Below are positions 34,114 through 43,190 of a stretch of DNA of 64,000 nucleotides, in pieces (positions within the stretch are counted from its first letter, which is position 1; every line of letters begins with the position of its first letter). The notes below the pieces were generated by a model. The model had not been told where the DNA came from. It worked only from the letters and a program-made list of their open reading frames with translations, and did no database searches. Position numbers and translations under genes: made by a program. This DNA comes from Halarchaeum nitratireducens. GTDB taxonomy: Archaea > Halobacteriota > Halobacteria > Halobacteriales > Halobacteriaceae. The stretch lies in NCBI RefSeq assembly GCF_014647155.1, contig NZ_BMOQ01000006.1:248001-312000 (forward strand), in the 5' to 3' direction.

Positions 34114-35448
34114 TCAGTCGCTCGGCGTGGCCTTCGCGTCCCGTCTCGCCTTGAGTTGCGTGAGGCCCACGGCGACCACGGAGAGCGCGACCAGGATTCC
34201 GAGCGTCGTCACCAGGACCGAGTTCCCCGAGTAGAACAACGCGATCAAGAGACCGACGATGCCGACCACCGCGACGATCGGCGTCGAGTCGGGGCCGCCC
34301 GCGTAGAACGGGCGCTCGGCGTCCGGATACTTGTAGCGGAGCGCGATGACGCTCGCCAGAATCGTGATGTAGACCACGATGAACAGGTCGGCCGCGGCGT
34401 TGACAAGGACAGTCGGGACGGACACGACCCACAGGAGGACGAGAATAATACCGCCCGTGAGTACGAGTGCAGCATCCGGCGTCTGGAAGCGAGGGTTGAT
34501 GTGGCCGAGGACCGCCGGTAGGTAGCCCTCGCGGCCGAGGTTCCAGAGCTGCCGGGATGTCCCGGCGAGTACGGCGTTGAACGTCGCGCCCGTCGCAACG
34601 AAGCTGATGATCGCCATGATCCACTTGCCGGTGGCGCCGAAGAACACCTCGAACGCGGTCACCTGCGGGAACGGCGAGGAGGCGAGCGCCTGCGAGGCGA
34701 CCGATCCGTCCATTGCGATGATGAACGGGATGCGAACGACGAAGACGAGCGCGAGCACGGTGAACATCGCCTTCGGGAGGACGTTCTTCGCGTCTTCGAC
34801 CTCCTCGGCGAGCGGCCCGAGGACCTCCCAGCCGACGAGCAACCAGATAGCGAACGGAATGTACGCCAGGATGGGCGTCCACCCACCGGGCGACCACGAG
34901 AGCTGCGACGGTTCAAACGGCGAGACACCGAACCCGCCGATCTGGAGCAGCGACATGACTACGATGGCACCCGCGAGTGCGATCAAGAGAACGGCGGCGG
35001 TTTTGCCGACCCAGTCGATGCCGAGGATGTTGATTCCGACGAACCCGACCACCAGTATCGTTCCCCAAATCTGCCACGAGAGTACGTTTGGGAACACGAA
35101 GTTTAAAATGTGGCCGACGATGTTCGCCTCCGAGGCCAGCGCAATGAACACCAGCCAGTAGACGAGCCCGATAACGACGCCCGCGCTCGATCCGAAACTC
35201 CGTTTCGCGTACGTCGTGAAGCTTCCCGCGACGGGAAACATCGTGGCGACCTCGGAGAGTCCAAATGCCGTGAGAATCATCAGTACGAACGCGATGGCCA
35301 TGCTGATAATCAACCCAGAGCCGATCTGGCTGACTGCGCTCCCTGCGACGTACAGCGTCGTCGAAGAGGTGACGAGACCGAAGCCGATCGCGACCGCGGT
35401 CCAATACCCTAGCTGGCCGGTTTTAAGCTCCGTATTCTTGCCTCCCAT
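34114..35448 (-). CDS. APC-superfamily amino acid/amine permease
   Basis: A 444-residue transporter with about 12 helices. The start (MGGKNTELKTGQLGYWTAVAIGFG) and SEVATMFPVAGSFTTYAKRSFG in helix 2-3 are typical of APC permeases, as is WEVLGPLAEEVEDAKNVLPKAM in the loop after helix 6, and GTSRQLWNLGREGYLPAVLGHINPRFQTPDAAL later. The first possible codon at 35520 would add a non-family N-terminus, so ATG 35448 is chosen. Within this island it is the likely importer of the amine or amino acid oxidised here. Confidence 0.9.
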   Translation of the reverse strand: MGGKNTELKTGQLGYWTAVAIGFGLVTSSTTLYVAGSAVSQIGSGLIISMAIAFVLMILTAFGLSEVATMFPVAGSFTTYAKRSFGSSAGVVIGLVYWLVFIALASEANIVGHILNFVFPNVLSWQIWGTILVVGFVGINILGIDWVGKTAAVLLIALAGAIVVMSLLQIGGFGVSPFEPSQLSWSPGGWTPILAYIPFAIWLLVGWEVLGPLAEEVEDAKNVLPKAMFTVLALVFVVRIPFIIAMDGSVASQALASSPFPQVTAFEVFFGATGKWIMAIISFVATGATFNAVLAGTSRQLWNLGREGYLPAVLGHINPRFQTPDAALVLTGGIILVLLWVVSVPTVLVNAAADLFIVVYITILASVIALRYKYPDAERPFYAGGPDSTPIVAVVGIVGLLIALFYSGNSVLVTTLGILVALSVVAVGLTQLKARRDAKATPSD

Positions 35449-35823
35449 AGGTATGACAATAGCCACCAGCCACCAGGCAAGCATAAAATTTTGGATGAAG
35501 TCAACCTTTTCGGCGAACATGTTACCCCGTGTTGGCAGTTCGACCGATGGACGTCGTCATCCCGGTGATTTCGAGAACCCGGTCGCCGGCGGAGGACTGT
35601 TATCTCAGTGACTTCTCTCGCCGGTCACCGTGCCGTCGAGACTCCCCCCCGAGGTGCGTCCTCCGTCAGCACCCGAGGACTACTCAGATTCCGACGGGCG
35701 GATCGCCGACACCGGCTATCCGATGTCGGAGGAGATCACGACCTATCGGCCGGTAGCAGCGTTGTGGGGGACCGATCGCGACACCGGCGACGGAACTCGT
35801 CCACCGATACCGGTGCCCGCCCG
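35449..35823. other. Intergenic region upstream of the permease
   Basis: About 375 nt. The right part holds no motif-bearing frame. On the minus strand an AT-rich ttttatgc stretch about 40 nt before the permease ATG could be its promoter. Nothing else is recognised. Confidence 0.35.
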
Positions 35824-35946
35824 CTAGCTCCCCCCCAAGAGGCGGTACGCTTCCAGACATCCCCGGCAGCAGAACGTTCCCTCGACGTCCGATGCCGTCA
35901 CAGGCGACCCCGATAGCGACGCACCGCAGTGCGTGCAGCCGCTCAT
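35824..35946 (-). CDS. 40-aa FCCRGC metal-binding protein
   Basis: MSGCTHCGASLSG then VEGTFCCRGCLEAYRLL. This is the same small metal-binding domain that forms the N-terminus of the copper ATPase at 18254 (CTLC ... VEGAFCCRGC), here encoded as a free-standing protein with five cysteines. Its ATG overlaps the stop of the SafE-like gene (ATGA), so they are co-translated. A copper-carrying role is inferred from this similarity and from the copper amine oxidase encoded beside it. Confidence 0.82.
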   Translation of the reverse strand: MSGCTHCGASLSGSPVTASDVEGTFCCRGCLEAYRLLGGS

Positions 35947-36728
35947 GGCAAAAGAAGGGGATGGTAGAACGGTAGATGGACGGTTGGAACGGCGATACCG
36001 AGCATCGAGAGGCCGTGCGAGAGCGGGATGTAGCCCATTACGAGAAACACCGCCCCGAGCGCGCGTCTCGAAAGCATGCCGTGGCGACCGTTGAGTGACC
36101 CGGCCGTCGTGCCGACCGCGAGCATCGTCGGCGTCGTCGAGATCCCGAGCACGCCGAGCGCGACGGCTCCTGACACCGGATCTGCTTGCGTGAACGCGTA
36201 GAGGTACGCGGGGAAGAGCAGCGGACACGGGAGCACGCTGTGCGTCGCGCCGAGCACGAGCACGCGCGGCGGGACGACCCAACCGTCCAGCGCCGACGAG
36301 ACCGACCGATGGAGCCGACCGAACGCTCGTCCGCCGAGCCGTCCACCGGGAACGCGGTCCAGTACGCTCCCCATCCGACCGGACAGCCGATAGAGACCAA
36401 CGCTAACGATGAACGTGCCGACGACGACACCGAATAGGGCCCGAACGAGCGTCCCATATCGACTCACGGCCGCTGCGCCGTAGAGGACCGTCCCTAACAG
36501 ACCGAACGTGAAGCCGAGCGCGATGTATCCGGCCGTTCGTCCGAGATTGAACGTGAGCTGCTGGCGGACGAGTGTCGAGCGTTCGATGCCGCCCCGCCGG
36601 TCGTCGTAGCGCTCCGCGTAGAGCGACGCGAGCGGCCCGCACATCCCGATGCAGTGCGCGCCGCCGAGGAGTCCGACGAGCGCAAACACTCCCAGTTCGA
36701 CCGTTGTCTTTTCGACGACAGCGCTCAC
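35943..36728 (-). CDS. SafE-like (sulfite exporter TauE/SafE family) membrane protein
   Basis: A 261-residue polytopic membrane protein with about six helices. The signature GLLGGAHCIGMCGPLASLY sits at residues 16-34, with a His and two Cys in the first helix, and GATHSVLPCPLLFPAYLYAF comes later, again with His and Cys. In bacteria such proteins are found with copper P-type ATPases and cytochrome oxidase assembly. With the FCCRGC protein downstream and the copper amine oxidase upstream, a role in copper delivery is likely. GTG 36728 is chosen; the open frame upstream is not part of the family. Confidence 0.82.
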   Translation of the reverse strand: MSAVVEKTTVELGVFALVGLLGGAHCIGMCGPLASLYAERYDDRRGGIERSTLVRQQLTFNLGRTAGYIALGFTFGLLGTVLYGAAAVSRYGTLVRALFGVVVGTFIVSVGLYRLSGRMGSVLDRVPGGRLGGRAFGRLHRSVSSALDGWVVPPRVLVLGATHSVLPCPLLFPAYLYAFTQADPVSGAVALGVLGISTTPTMLAVGTTAGSLNGRHGMLSRRALGAVFLVMGYIPLSHGLSMLGIAVPTVHLPFYHPLLLP

Positions 36729-36900
36729 GCACCACCACCTCGCCCGATCCGTTTCGGCGCGGTCAGCCGCCGGTCCTCGCGCGAACACGCCCCGAGTCGA
36801 GAGCGTGACGGGCGATCGGGCAGTAGTCGTAACGCGGTCCGTTCGAGTCTGTGTACGTACTGGGGCATCGATCGCTATCGTCCGCTGTCGCGTGCAGTCG

Positions 36901-38943
36901 TCAGTCGTCAGTCTGGCTCACCGCGTCGGGATCATCGTACTTCTCCGCCCGGCGCTGCTGGACGTCCTTGATGGCGTGTTCGGGAGGGACGTCTATCGAG
37001 GGATTCTCGTCGAAGAAGTTCACCGGTTCGAGCTTGAAGCTCGCGATATGTACTGGGAGGATCGGCCAGTCCTCCGGGCGCGTGATGTGGTTAACGCCGA
37101 GCGTATACCAGAGCACGATGTCCTCGCCGTCGAGCGAGCGGTCAGCCTCGGTCCACTCGGGAAGACCCTCACTGCCGGGGTTCTGGTTCGGGTACTCGCC
37201 GGCGGGGAACCGCTCGTCGTCGCGGTGTGGAGTCGCCCAGATGTGGTTATCGATGAATGACGCGCGCGCTTGCACGCTTGAGCCGGGCTGCGCGCACGCT
37301 TCGACGTTCTCGCCGGGCGCGAGCTTGTATCCGGCCGGCTCGTCGACGCAGTTCGTCTTGTTCGGATTGACGACCTGCCAGTAGCGGCCCTTGTGCGGGT
37401 CGGTGAGTTCCTGGGCTTCCTGTTCGGATTCGAGCTGGGTTTTCTCAGCGTAGAACGCCTGCCCAGCCGGATTCATCTGTTCGGGGTCGCCAGGCCAGTC
37501 GTTCTGCACGCCGTTCGGTCCCGCAGGGACAGCCTGGTTCTGGACGCGGTAGAGCTCGTTCTCTGCGCCATCGATGTCGACATCGAGGCGGAAATTGAAG
37601 AAGTGTTGGTGGATCATCCCCTTCACCTGTGGGGCGAGTTCCTCGGCGAACCCACCAGGGTCCTCGTCGGGAGCCATGAGGCCGACGCTGTCGATACCGG
37701 TGAGTCGCACCTGCCCCTCAATGGAGCCGTCCTGGTAGAGGTACCAGTTGAACTGGTAGTCGTAATTCCCAACGGTGGCGACGAAGGAGATGACGAGTCG
37801 GCGGTTTCGGCGCACTTCGGTGTTCTCGGTGCGCCAGTCGGTGTGCTTCCAGAGGGTACCGTAGTCCTCCTCGTGGAGGCAGATGGCGTTCGGAATGACG
37901 TTGACATCGCCACTGCTATCGCACATGACGCCGTCGAAGTAGTGCATGTAGCCGAGACAGTCACAGCCTTCTGTGAGCGGATTGGCGAGACTGCCGATGT
38001 TGTACTCACCGACGTCGAAGGCGTTCTTCCAGTTTTCGTTGGGGTCGCGGCTCCCGTACGGGACGGACATCTCGGCGCAGGACGCGCGATTGAGGACGGA
38101 GCGAATCTCACCGTCGTCCTCGTAGCCGACATTGTGGAGGACGAGTCCCTCGCGCTGCGTCCAGCCGACGCGCAAGTGCCAGTTCTGCCACTCAACTTTC
38201 CGGCCGTCGATGTCCCAGCTCGGCCCCTCGGGCTGATCGACGTTGTACGGCTTCAGGTCGGTGCGAAGGTCTCGGTGCTCCTCGCGGTACTGCGCGTCTT
38301 CGAGTTCGTCGATGACGTTCGACTCGCTGACGCCGGTGTCGAGTACCTTGACCACCTCCATGTCGTCCAGATCGACCCAGGCGTGGACGCCGTCGAGCGG
38401 GCGGGCGTATCCGTTGTCGTCTTCGCTGGTCCGGATGAAGGACATCGCGTGCGAGAGGCGACGGTCGGTGTCGATGTCGTCGGGGACGAGGTGGTGGCCG
38501 GCGGACCAGGGGTCAACAATAGCGAGGTCGAAGTTCTCGACGCCGCGTTTCGCGACGGCCTGCCGCCACTCTTCGTTCGCTTTTACGGTCTCTTCGCAAC
38601 GATCGAACTCCTCGAGTGTGATGGACGGCTGGACCCCTTCGATGTGTTCCCAAGACGTGAGTTCGCCGTCGGTGAGGGAGATGTACGCCTCGTACGTCGC
38701 CTTCTCGATCGGGTCACGGAGTATGACGAACGCCTTGCGGGATGGCACGGTGCCGTTCTTTTCGTAGTCGCGGAGAGCGTCCTTCGAAGGCTCGTCGAGG
38801 ACGATTTTCACGTAGCGAGTCGCGGAGTCAATGTCCCGTTCGCTTTCGAGGATGTCGCGTGCAGCCTCGATCTCGCTCCGTGTGAGGGGATCGACTGGAT
38901 GATCGATAGTCTGATCGACCGCCGATTCTGGCTCTGTCGCCAT
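36901..38943 (-). CDS. tynA: Copper (primary) amine oxidase
   Basis: Oxidises a primary amine to the aldehyde with release of ammonia and H2O2. The 680-residue protein shows the topaquinone precursor Y394 in TVGNYDY (consensus T-x-x-N-Y-D/E-Y), catalytic base D310 in NAFDVGEYN, and copper ligands H445 and H447 (MIHQHFFNFRLD) and H619 (VNHITRPEDWPILP). Spacings match known enzymes of this family. No signal peptide is seen, so it appears cytosolic. ATG 38943 is preceded by a TATA-like stretch. Aldehyde dehydrogenases in the same island could process the product. Which amine is used is not known. Confidence 0.95.
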   Translation of the reverse strand: MATEPESAVDQTIDHPVDPLTRSEIEAARDILESERDIDSATRYVKIVLDEPSKDALRDYEKNGTVPSRKAFVILRDPIEKATYEAYISLTDGELTSWEHIEGVQPSITLEEFDRCEETVKANEEWRQAVAKRGVENFDLAIVDPWSAGHHLVPDDIDTDRRLSHAMSFIRTSEDDNGYARPLDGVHAWVDLDDMEVVKVLDTGVSESNVIDELEDAQYREEHRDLRTDLKPYNVDQPEGPSWDIDGRKVEWQNWHLRVGWTQREGLVLHNVGYEDDGEIRSVLNRASCAEMSVPYGSRDPNENWKNAFDVGEYNIGSLANPLTEGCDCLGYMHYFDGVMCDSSGDVNVIPNAICLHEEDYGTLWKHTDWRTENTEVRRNRRLVISFVATVGNYDYQFNWYLYQDGSIEGQVRLTGIDSVGLMAPDEDPGGFAEELAPQVKGMIHQHFFNFRLDVDIDGAENELYRVQNQAVPAGPNGVQNDWPGDPEQMNPAGQAFYAEKTQLESEQEAQELTDPHKGRYWQVVNPNKTNCVDEPAGYKLAPGENVEACAQPGSSVQARASFIDNHIWATPHRDDERFPAGEYPNQNPGSEGLPEWTEADRSLDGEDIVLWYTLGVNHITRPEDWPILPVHIASFKLEPVNFFDENPSIDVPPEHAIKDVQQRRAEKYDDPDAVSQTDD

Positions 38944-38970
38944 GACAGGCAATGTCTTTCGAATCAAGCC

Positions 38971-38979
38971 TAATAAATG
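38971..38979 (-). promoter_or_regulatory. TATA box of the copper amine oxidase gene
   Basis: gcatttatta on the minus strand lies about 28-37 nt before the ATG. Position and composition fit an archaeal promoter with a short or absent leader. Confidence 0.55.
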
Positions 38980-39432
38980 CTTCTGTGATCAAGGTCTGAT
39001 GCTGTTCGATGCGTCCGCTGGTCGAACGGTTTCGTTCGATAGTCCCTGTATACAGGGTTGACGACCATATTTTTACACCAATATCGTCGTAATAGGTTGC
39101 TGGATACACTCTACTATTTATGCAGAAATTCCCGCTTCGCCCGACTGGAACAGCGAAACATAGCGTGATAATACACACTATGGTATATTTTCTCTTCTGA
39201 CAAAAGTATGATGCACATTTTGAGATGAAAATTGAATGATCTATATGCCCTGAACTATATCAATTCCACCATATTGAGAGTTGCCACTCGGCACCTGAGG
39301 AGGATAGAGATGATACTCCATATATACGTATTCAAATTCGATACGTCTCTCTCAGCGACCGGTGTGGCACATCACTGGGGTACTAGTCCACGCGGGGTAA
39401 CGGTTATGTTCCCATGCTAGTATTGTAACCGC
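38980..39432. other. AT-rich divergent intergenic region
   Basis: About 450 nt of clearly lower GC, between the divergent amine oxidase and IclR genes. It contains several TATA-like stretches (for example near 39066-39073 and 39183-39190) but no credible reading frame. It probably carries the regulated promoter(s) of the island. Confidence 0.45.
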
Positions 39433-40248
39433 ATGCCAGACAGAACTGATCGAATTGTACAGACGACAGCGAGATCTTTGGATATCATCAACGTCGTGGA
39501 GGCTATGAATGGTGCGACGATGTCCGAACTCCGCGAGCAGATCGACATGGCGGAAAGCACGCTCTACAAGCACCTAAACGTGCTACTGGAGCACGGCTAC
39601 CTGATGAAACGAGACGGCCAATACGAGCTCGGCTTCGAGCTGTTCCATCTCGGTGAGTACGTCAAGAAGACTGTCGAACCCTACCAGCTCATCAACCGCA
39701 CGATCACGGAACTGCGAGAAGAGATCCCGGAGCAAGTCGAGTACGGCGTCGAATCGAACGGACTGCTCGTTGGATACATCCCCTCCACTGACTATAATTC
39801 GAGCTTATTCTACGACCTAACAGAAGATCCGAGGTGCGACGTCGTAGACTACGCTGGGAGCAAGGCGCATCTCCACACGAACGCGATCGGAAAAGCGATG
39901 CTCGCTGAAATGTCCGATCGGCGAGTCAGAGAGATAGCGGATCGATACGGTCTGGCGAAGCAAGCGAAAAACACGATAACATCCATCGACGCGCTGCTCG
40001 ATGAGCTCACGACGATCCGCAGGAACGGGTACGCGACGACGGACGAAGAGTGGGACGACGGCCTTCGAGAGATCGGAATGGTCGTCGCGCCGTACGACGA
40101 TGCTATCGGCGGATTCAACGCTTTCGGGCCGTTATATCAGGTCAGTGATGAGCGACTCTACGAGGAGCTGCCCGAGATACTAGCCGACACCGTCGAGAGC
40201 TTGGAGGCGGAGATCCGCGCCAGAGACAAGGACGAGAACACCGGCTGA
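39433..40248 (+). CDS. IclR-family transcriptional regulator
   Basis: A 271-residue regulator. The winged-helix domain reads SLDIINVVEAMNGATMSELREQIDMAESTLYKHLNVLLEHGYLMKRDGQYELGF; the effector domain has HLHTNAIGKAMLAEMSDRRVREI and NGYATTDEEWDDGLREIGMVVAPYD, both IclR hallmarks. It is divergent from the amine oxidase and convergent with the amidase, so it likely controls the oxidase promoter. It is not closely similar to the IclR protein at 26854, indicating two separate inputs. Confidence 0.93.
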   Translation: MPDRTDRIVQTTARSLDIINVVEAMNGATMSELREQIDMAESTLYKHLNVLLEHGYLMKRDGQYELGFELFHLGEYVKKTVEPYQLINRTITELREEIPEQVEYGVESNGLLVGYIPSTDYNSSLFYDLTEDPRCDVVDYAGSKAHLHTNAIGKAMLAEMSDRRVREIADRYGLAKQAKNTITSIDALLDELTTIRRNGYATTDEEWDDGLREIGMVVAPYDDAIGGFNAFGPLYQVSDERLYEELPEILADTVESLEAEIRARDKDENTG

Positions 40249-40254
40249 GTCGGG

Positions 40255-41709
40255 TCAGGAGAGGGGTGGATAGTTGTCCGCCCACGGACGCCGGCGTTCG
40301 ACCGCGCCGCTCGCCGCCAGCACGGTGTCCTCTGCGAACCGGGACCCGACGAGTTGTGCCCCGATCGGAAGCCCCTCACTGGAGAGTCCCGCGGGGAGGG
40401 ACGCGGCTGGATGTCCAGTGAGGTTGAACGGCCACGTGAGGAAGGCCTCCTTGTCCGTCGACACCGGCGTGCCGTCGATCGCACCTGGGGCTCGCTCCCC
40501 CTTCTCGAACGGCGGTGTGGCGAGCGTTGGTGTGAGCAAGAGGTCGTACTCATCGAGAACGTCCGCAATGGATTCGTACGCGCGAGATCGAAGCACGTTC
40601 GCCTGGTGGTACTCCACCGCGCTGTACTCGCGCCCCCGCTCGACGTATTCGACGATATGGGGCGAGAGTTCGTCGCGGTGGTCGGCCATCAGATCGATGT
40701 TCATTCCTCGTTTGAGGCTCTCGAAACTCGACGCCATGCTGGACTCAATGAGCGTGTCATAGCTGCGCAAGAGTACTTCGAGCGAGAGCCCCAACTCGAC
40801 GTCGATCGGCTCGACGGTCGCTCCAGCGGCTGTGAGTGTGTCTGCGACACCTTCGACGATGTCCACAACCGCAGACTCGACCTCGAAGACACCGAGGTCG
40901 CTGCTGAACGCGATAGAGAGCTCATCGATCGGGCGTTCGACTGCGTTCAGGTAGTCGATCCCGCCGTCGGGGACGCTGAGCGGATCGCGGGAGTGTTCGC
41001 CGGCTATCGTCGCCAGGAGGAGGGCGGTATCCTCGACCGTCCGCGTCAGGCCGCCGTACGAGACGAACGGAGCGACGTCGCGGAACAGGTCCGGCAGCGA
41101 GGCGTTCGGGACGGTTCCCGGCGTCGGTTTCAACCCGTACACACCGCACGCGCTCGCGGGAATCCGAAGCGAGCCCGCGACGTCTGAACCGAGCGCAATC
41201 GGGATCATCTGGGATCCCACGGCTGACGCGCTGCCGCCGGACGAGCCTCCGGCCGTCTTGCTGGAATCGAACGGATTGCCCGTCGAACCGAACATCGGGT
41301 TCGTTGTGTCGCCGGACGCCCCGAACTCGGGGCTGTTCGTCGAGCCCACCACAATCGCGCCCGCGTCTTGGAGTCGCTGGACGATGACTGATGTCGCATC
41401 GGGCAGAAGTTCACCGATCGGAGCCACCCCGCCGAGTGTGTACGGCATCCCTTCGACGTGTGAGTCGAGGTCTTTGAGCGCGACGGGGACCCCGTGGAGC
41501 GGTCCGACCGGCTCTCCATCGTCAAGCGCGCGTTCCGCATCGGCGGCCTCCTCGCGCGCAGCGTCTTCGCGGAGGTGGACGAACGCGTTGAGTTCGTCGT
41601 TGCGTTGCCCGATTCGATCGAACGTTTTATCAGTTTCCTCAACGGGTGAACGACGACCGTGGCGGATGTCGAACGCCAGTTCTACCGCGGACCGCGTCAC
41701 ATTTGCCAT
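40255..41709 (-). CDS. Amidase signature family hydrolase
   Basis: Hydrolyses amide bonds. The 484-residue protein has the Ser-cisSer-Lys triad K79 (GVPVALKDLD), S156 (AGGSSGGSAS) and S180 (GSDVAGSLRIPA), with the usual spacing. The tail (FLTWPFNLTGHPAASLPAG) is typical of the family. An AT-rich promoter lies 18-28 nt upstream of ATG 41709. It belongs to the catabolic island by position; converting an amide to acid and amine would fit, but the substrate is unknown. Confidence 0.92.
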   Translation of the reverse strand: MANVTRSAVELAFDIRHGRRSPVEETDKTFDRIGQRNDELNAFVHLREDAAREEAADAERALDDGEPVGPLHGVPVALKDLDSHVEGMPYTLGGVAPIGELLPDATSVIVQRLQDAGAIVVGSTNSPEFGASGDTTNPMFGSTGNPFDSSKTAGGSSGGSASAVGSQMIPIALGSDVAGSLRIPASACGVYGLKPTPGTVPNASLPDLFRDVAPFVSYGGLTRTVEDTALLLATIAGEHSRDPLSVPDGGIDYLNAVERPIDELSIAFSSDLGVFEVESAVVDIVEGVADTLTAAGATVEPIDVELGLSLEVLLRSYDTLIESSMASSFESLKRGMNIDLMADHRDELSPHIVEYVERGREYSAVEYHQANVLRSRAYESIADVLDEYDLLLTPTLATPPFEKGERAPGAIDGTPVSTDKEAFLTWPFNLTGHPAASLPAGLSSEGLPIGAQLVGSRFAEDTVLAASGAVERRRPWADNYPPLS

Positions 41710-41726
41710 GCGTCGCCTGTGTGATG

Positions 41727-41737
41727 GTATAATATTA
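41727..41737 (-). promoter_or_regulatory. TATA box of the amidase gene
   Basis: The minus strand reads taatattatac 18-28 nt before the ATG at 41709, giving a leaderless mRNA. Confidence 0.55.
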
Positions 41738-42194
41738 ACGTTTCGCCGGTGTGGGTATCGGTGTTCGATGTGCCCAGTCGCCGCGCCGGATAGTGGCAGA
41801 AGGCGCTCGATCCACATATGAGAGAGCTTTCTAGCGTTCACCGGATTCATGGATGGTAGATACAACGGTACGCTCGCTCCGGTCCGGGGATCTCTCTCTC
41901 GTTTTCGGGCGGGCACCCCACCGCTTAGCGTTTGAACCTCCCTCACGAGGGAGCACCCCTCCTATAATGGAGATAACCACAAGAAGAATTACATATATAT
42001 TGTCGTAATATTAAAAATGGTCTCCACTATTGAGGGAGCGAAGCGGCTCACTGTGCAGTCGCGCGCGTAATCGGGGGGGGGGAGGTTCGTCGGATCCTGA
42101 CCGTACCAACGTGTTACGGCGAAAGAACTATATTACCACGGTTGAGATTACCACCCATGGTTCGGATGCTGCCAGATAGAGGAGGAGACGGCGC
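41738..42194. other. Low-GC intergenic region
   Basis: About 450 nt without a gene. A perfect 6-bp hairpin, ctccct-cacg-agggag, lies at 41938-41953 and may be a transcript end or protein site. A TATA-like aactatatta (42127-42136) and an aggagga ribosome site (about 42179-42185) precede the next gene. Confidence 0.4.
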
Positions 42195-42440
42195 ATGAAC
42201 CGTAACGAAATGCTCGGTGAGGTCGTATTCTCGGGTATCATGTCGTTCTTCATAGGAATGGTTGCATCCACTGTGTTAGTGATCGTCTTCAGCGGTCTCG
42301 GCCCGGGGTTCGTGATGCGATGGCTCACGTCCGTCGTGCTCGCGTTTATCATTGCGTGGCCGACGGCCGTCGTTTGTACGCCGCTCGCCGTCCGAATCCA
42401 GAACCGCCTCCCGGTACCCAACAATCAGGCCGTATCGTAG
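42195..42440 (+). CDS. DUF2798-like small membrane protein (81 aa)
   Basis: Two membrane helices, GIMSFFIGMVASTVLVIVFSGL and TSVVLAFIIAWPTAVVCTPLAV, with charged ends. The WPTAVVxTPLAVRI pattern resembles DUF2798 proteins. An aggaggag ribosome binding site lies 9-16 nt upstream, unusual here where most starts are leaderless. It is directly followed by an IS element 10 nt beyond its stop. Confidence 0.7.
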   Translation: MNRNEMLGEVVFSGIMSFFIGMVASTVLVIVFSGLGPGFVMRWLTSVVLAFIIAWPTAVVCTPLAVRIQNRLPVPNNQAVS

Positions 42441-42449
42441 GTTCTGGTC

Positions 42450-43137
42450 GTGTTTAGTTAAGGCTGAAAAGTGAGGCGGGATTGATTCTCGCTATCAATG
42501 GCTGAAATCACCCACCTCAGCGGTCGTAGCGACTGGATCAACTTGGAGTTTGTGGAGCGAGAGCGGACACCGAGCGAGCTGATGGAACTGGGTATTCGAC
42601 TTCATTTGTCGGGACTCTCACTTTCGAATACCATCTTGGAACTTGAGAAGTTCGGTGTCGAACGGTCGCGGAAAGCGGTTCACGACTGGGTACAGAAAGC
42701 CGATCTACAGCCAGCCAGCGATGCGAGTCCAGATCACATCGCGCTCGACGAAACGGTGATCCGAATCAACGGACAGCAGTTCTGGCTGTACGCCGCCGTC
42801 GATCCCGGAACGAACAAATTCCTCCATGTTCGGCTGTTTACGATGGCTACGATAGCATTGACGCAGTAGTTTCTGCGGGAGCTTCGTGAGAAGCACGACG
42901 TCTCCGACGCTGTGTTTTTCGTCGATCACGCCCAGCACCTAGCGGCTGCACTCCATCGAGCAGGACTCCGATTTCAAACCGTTCGTCATGGGAATCGGAA
43001 CGCTGTCGAATATATCTTCCAAGAAATAAAGCGACGCACTTCATCGTTCAGAAATAGTTTCAGCCACGTTGATCCCGAGACCACAGAAACGTGGTTACAA
43101 GCCTTCGCTGTCTGGTGGAACTCGCTTATCTAAACAC
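42450..43137 (+). mobile_element. IS6-type insertion sequence, second copy
   Basis: A 688-bp element with ends gtgtttagttaag (42450-42462) and its imperfect complement (43125-43137, one mismatch). It is closely related to the copy at 24052-24740. The transposase is interrupted by a stop codon (below), so it would need the other copy to move. No target duplication is obvious. Confidence 0.85.
42498..43133 (+). pseudogene. IS6-family transposase with an internal stop
   Basis: The same 211-codon gene as at 24101, with many substitutions, but codon 124 is TAG at 42867-42869 where the other copy has CAG (LTQQFLRE becomes LTQ-stop-FLRE). The rest of the frame is intact to 43133. DDE residues are present on both sides of the stop. 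It is a single nonsense mutation without frameshift. Confidence 0.85.
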
Positions 43138-43190
43138 GATGGATTGACTGACGGGTAGGCTTATTATACCTCGTTGCATATGATCGGACA

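Noticed and set aside
41938-41953. Hairpin ctccct-cacg-agggag as an attachment site
   Set aside because: It is short and occurs once; no partner copy near the integrase was found.
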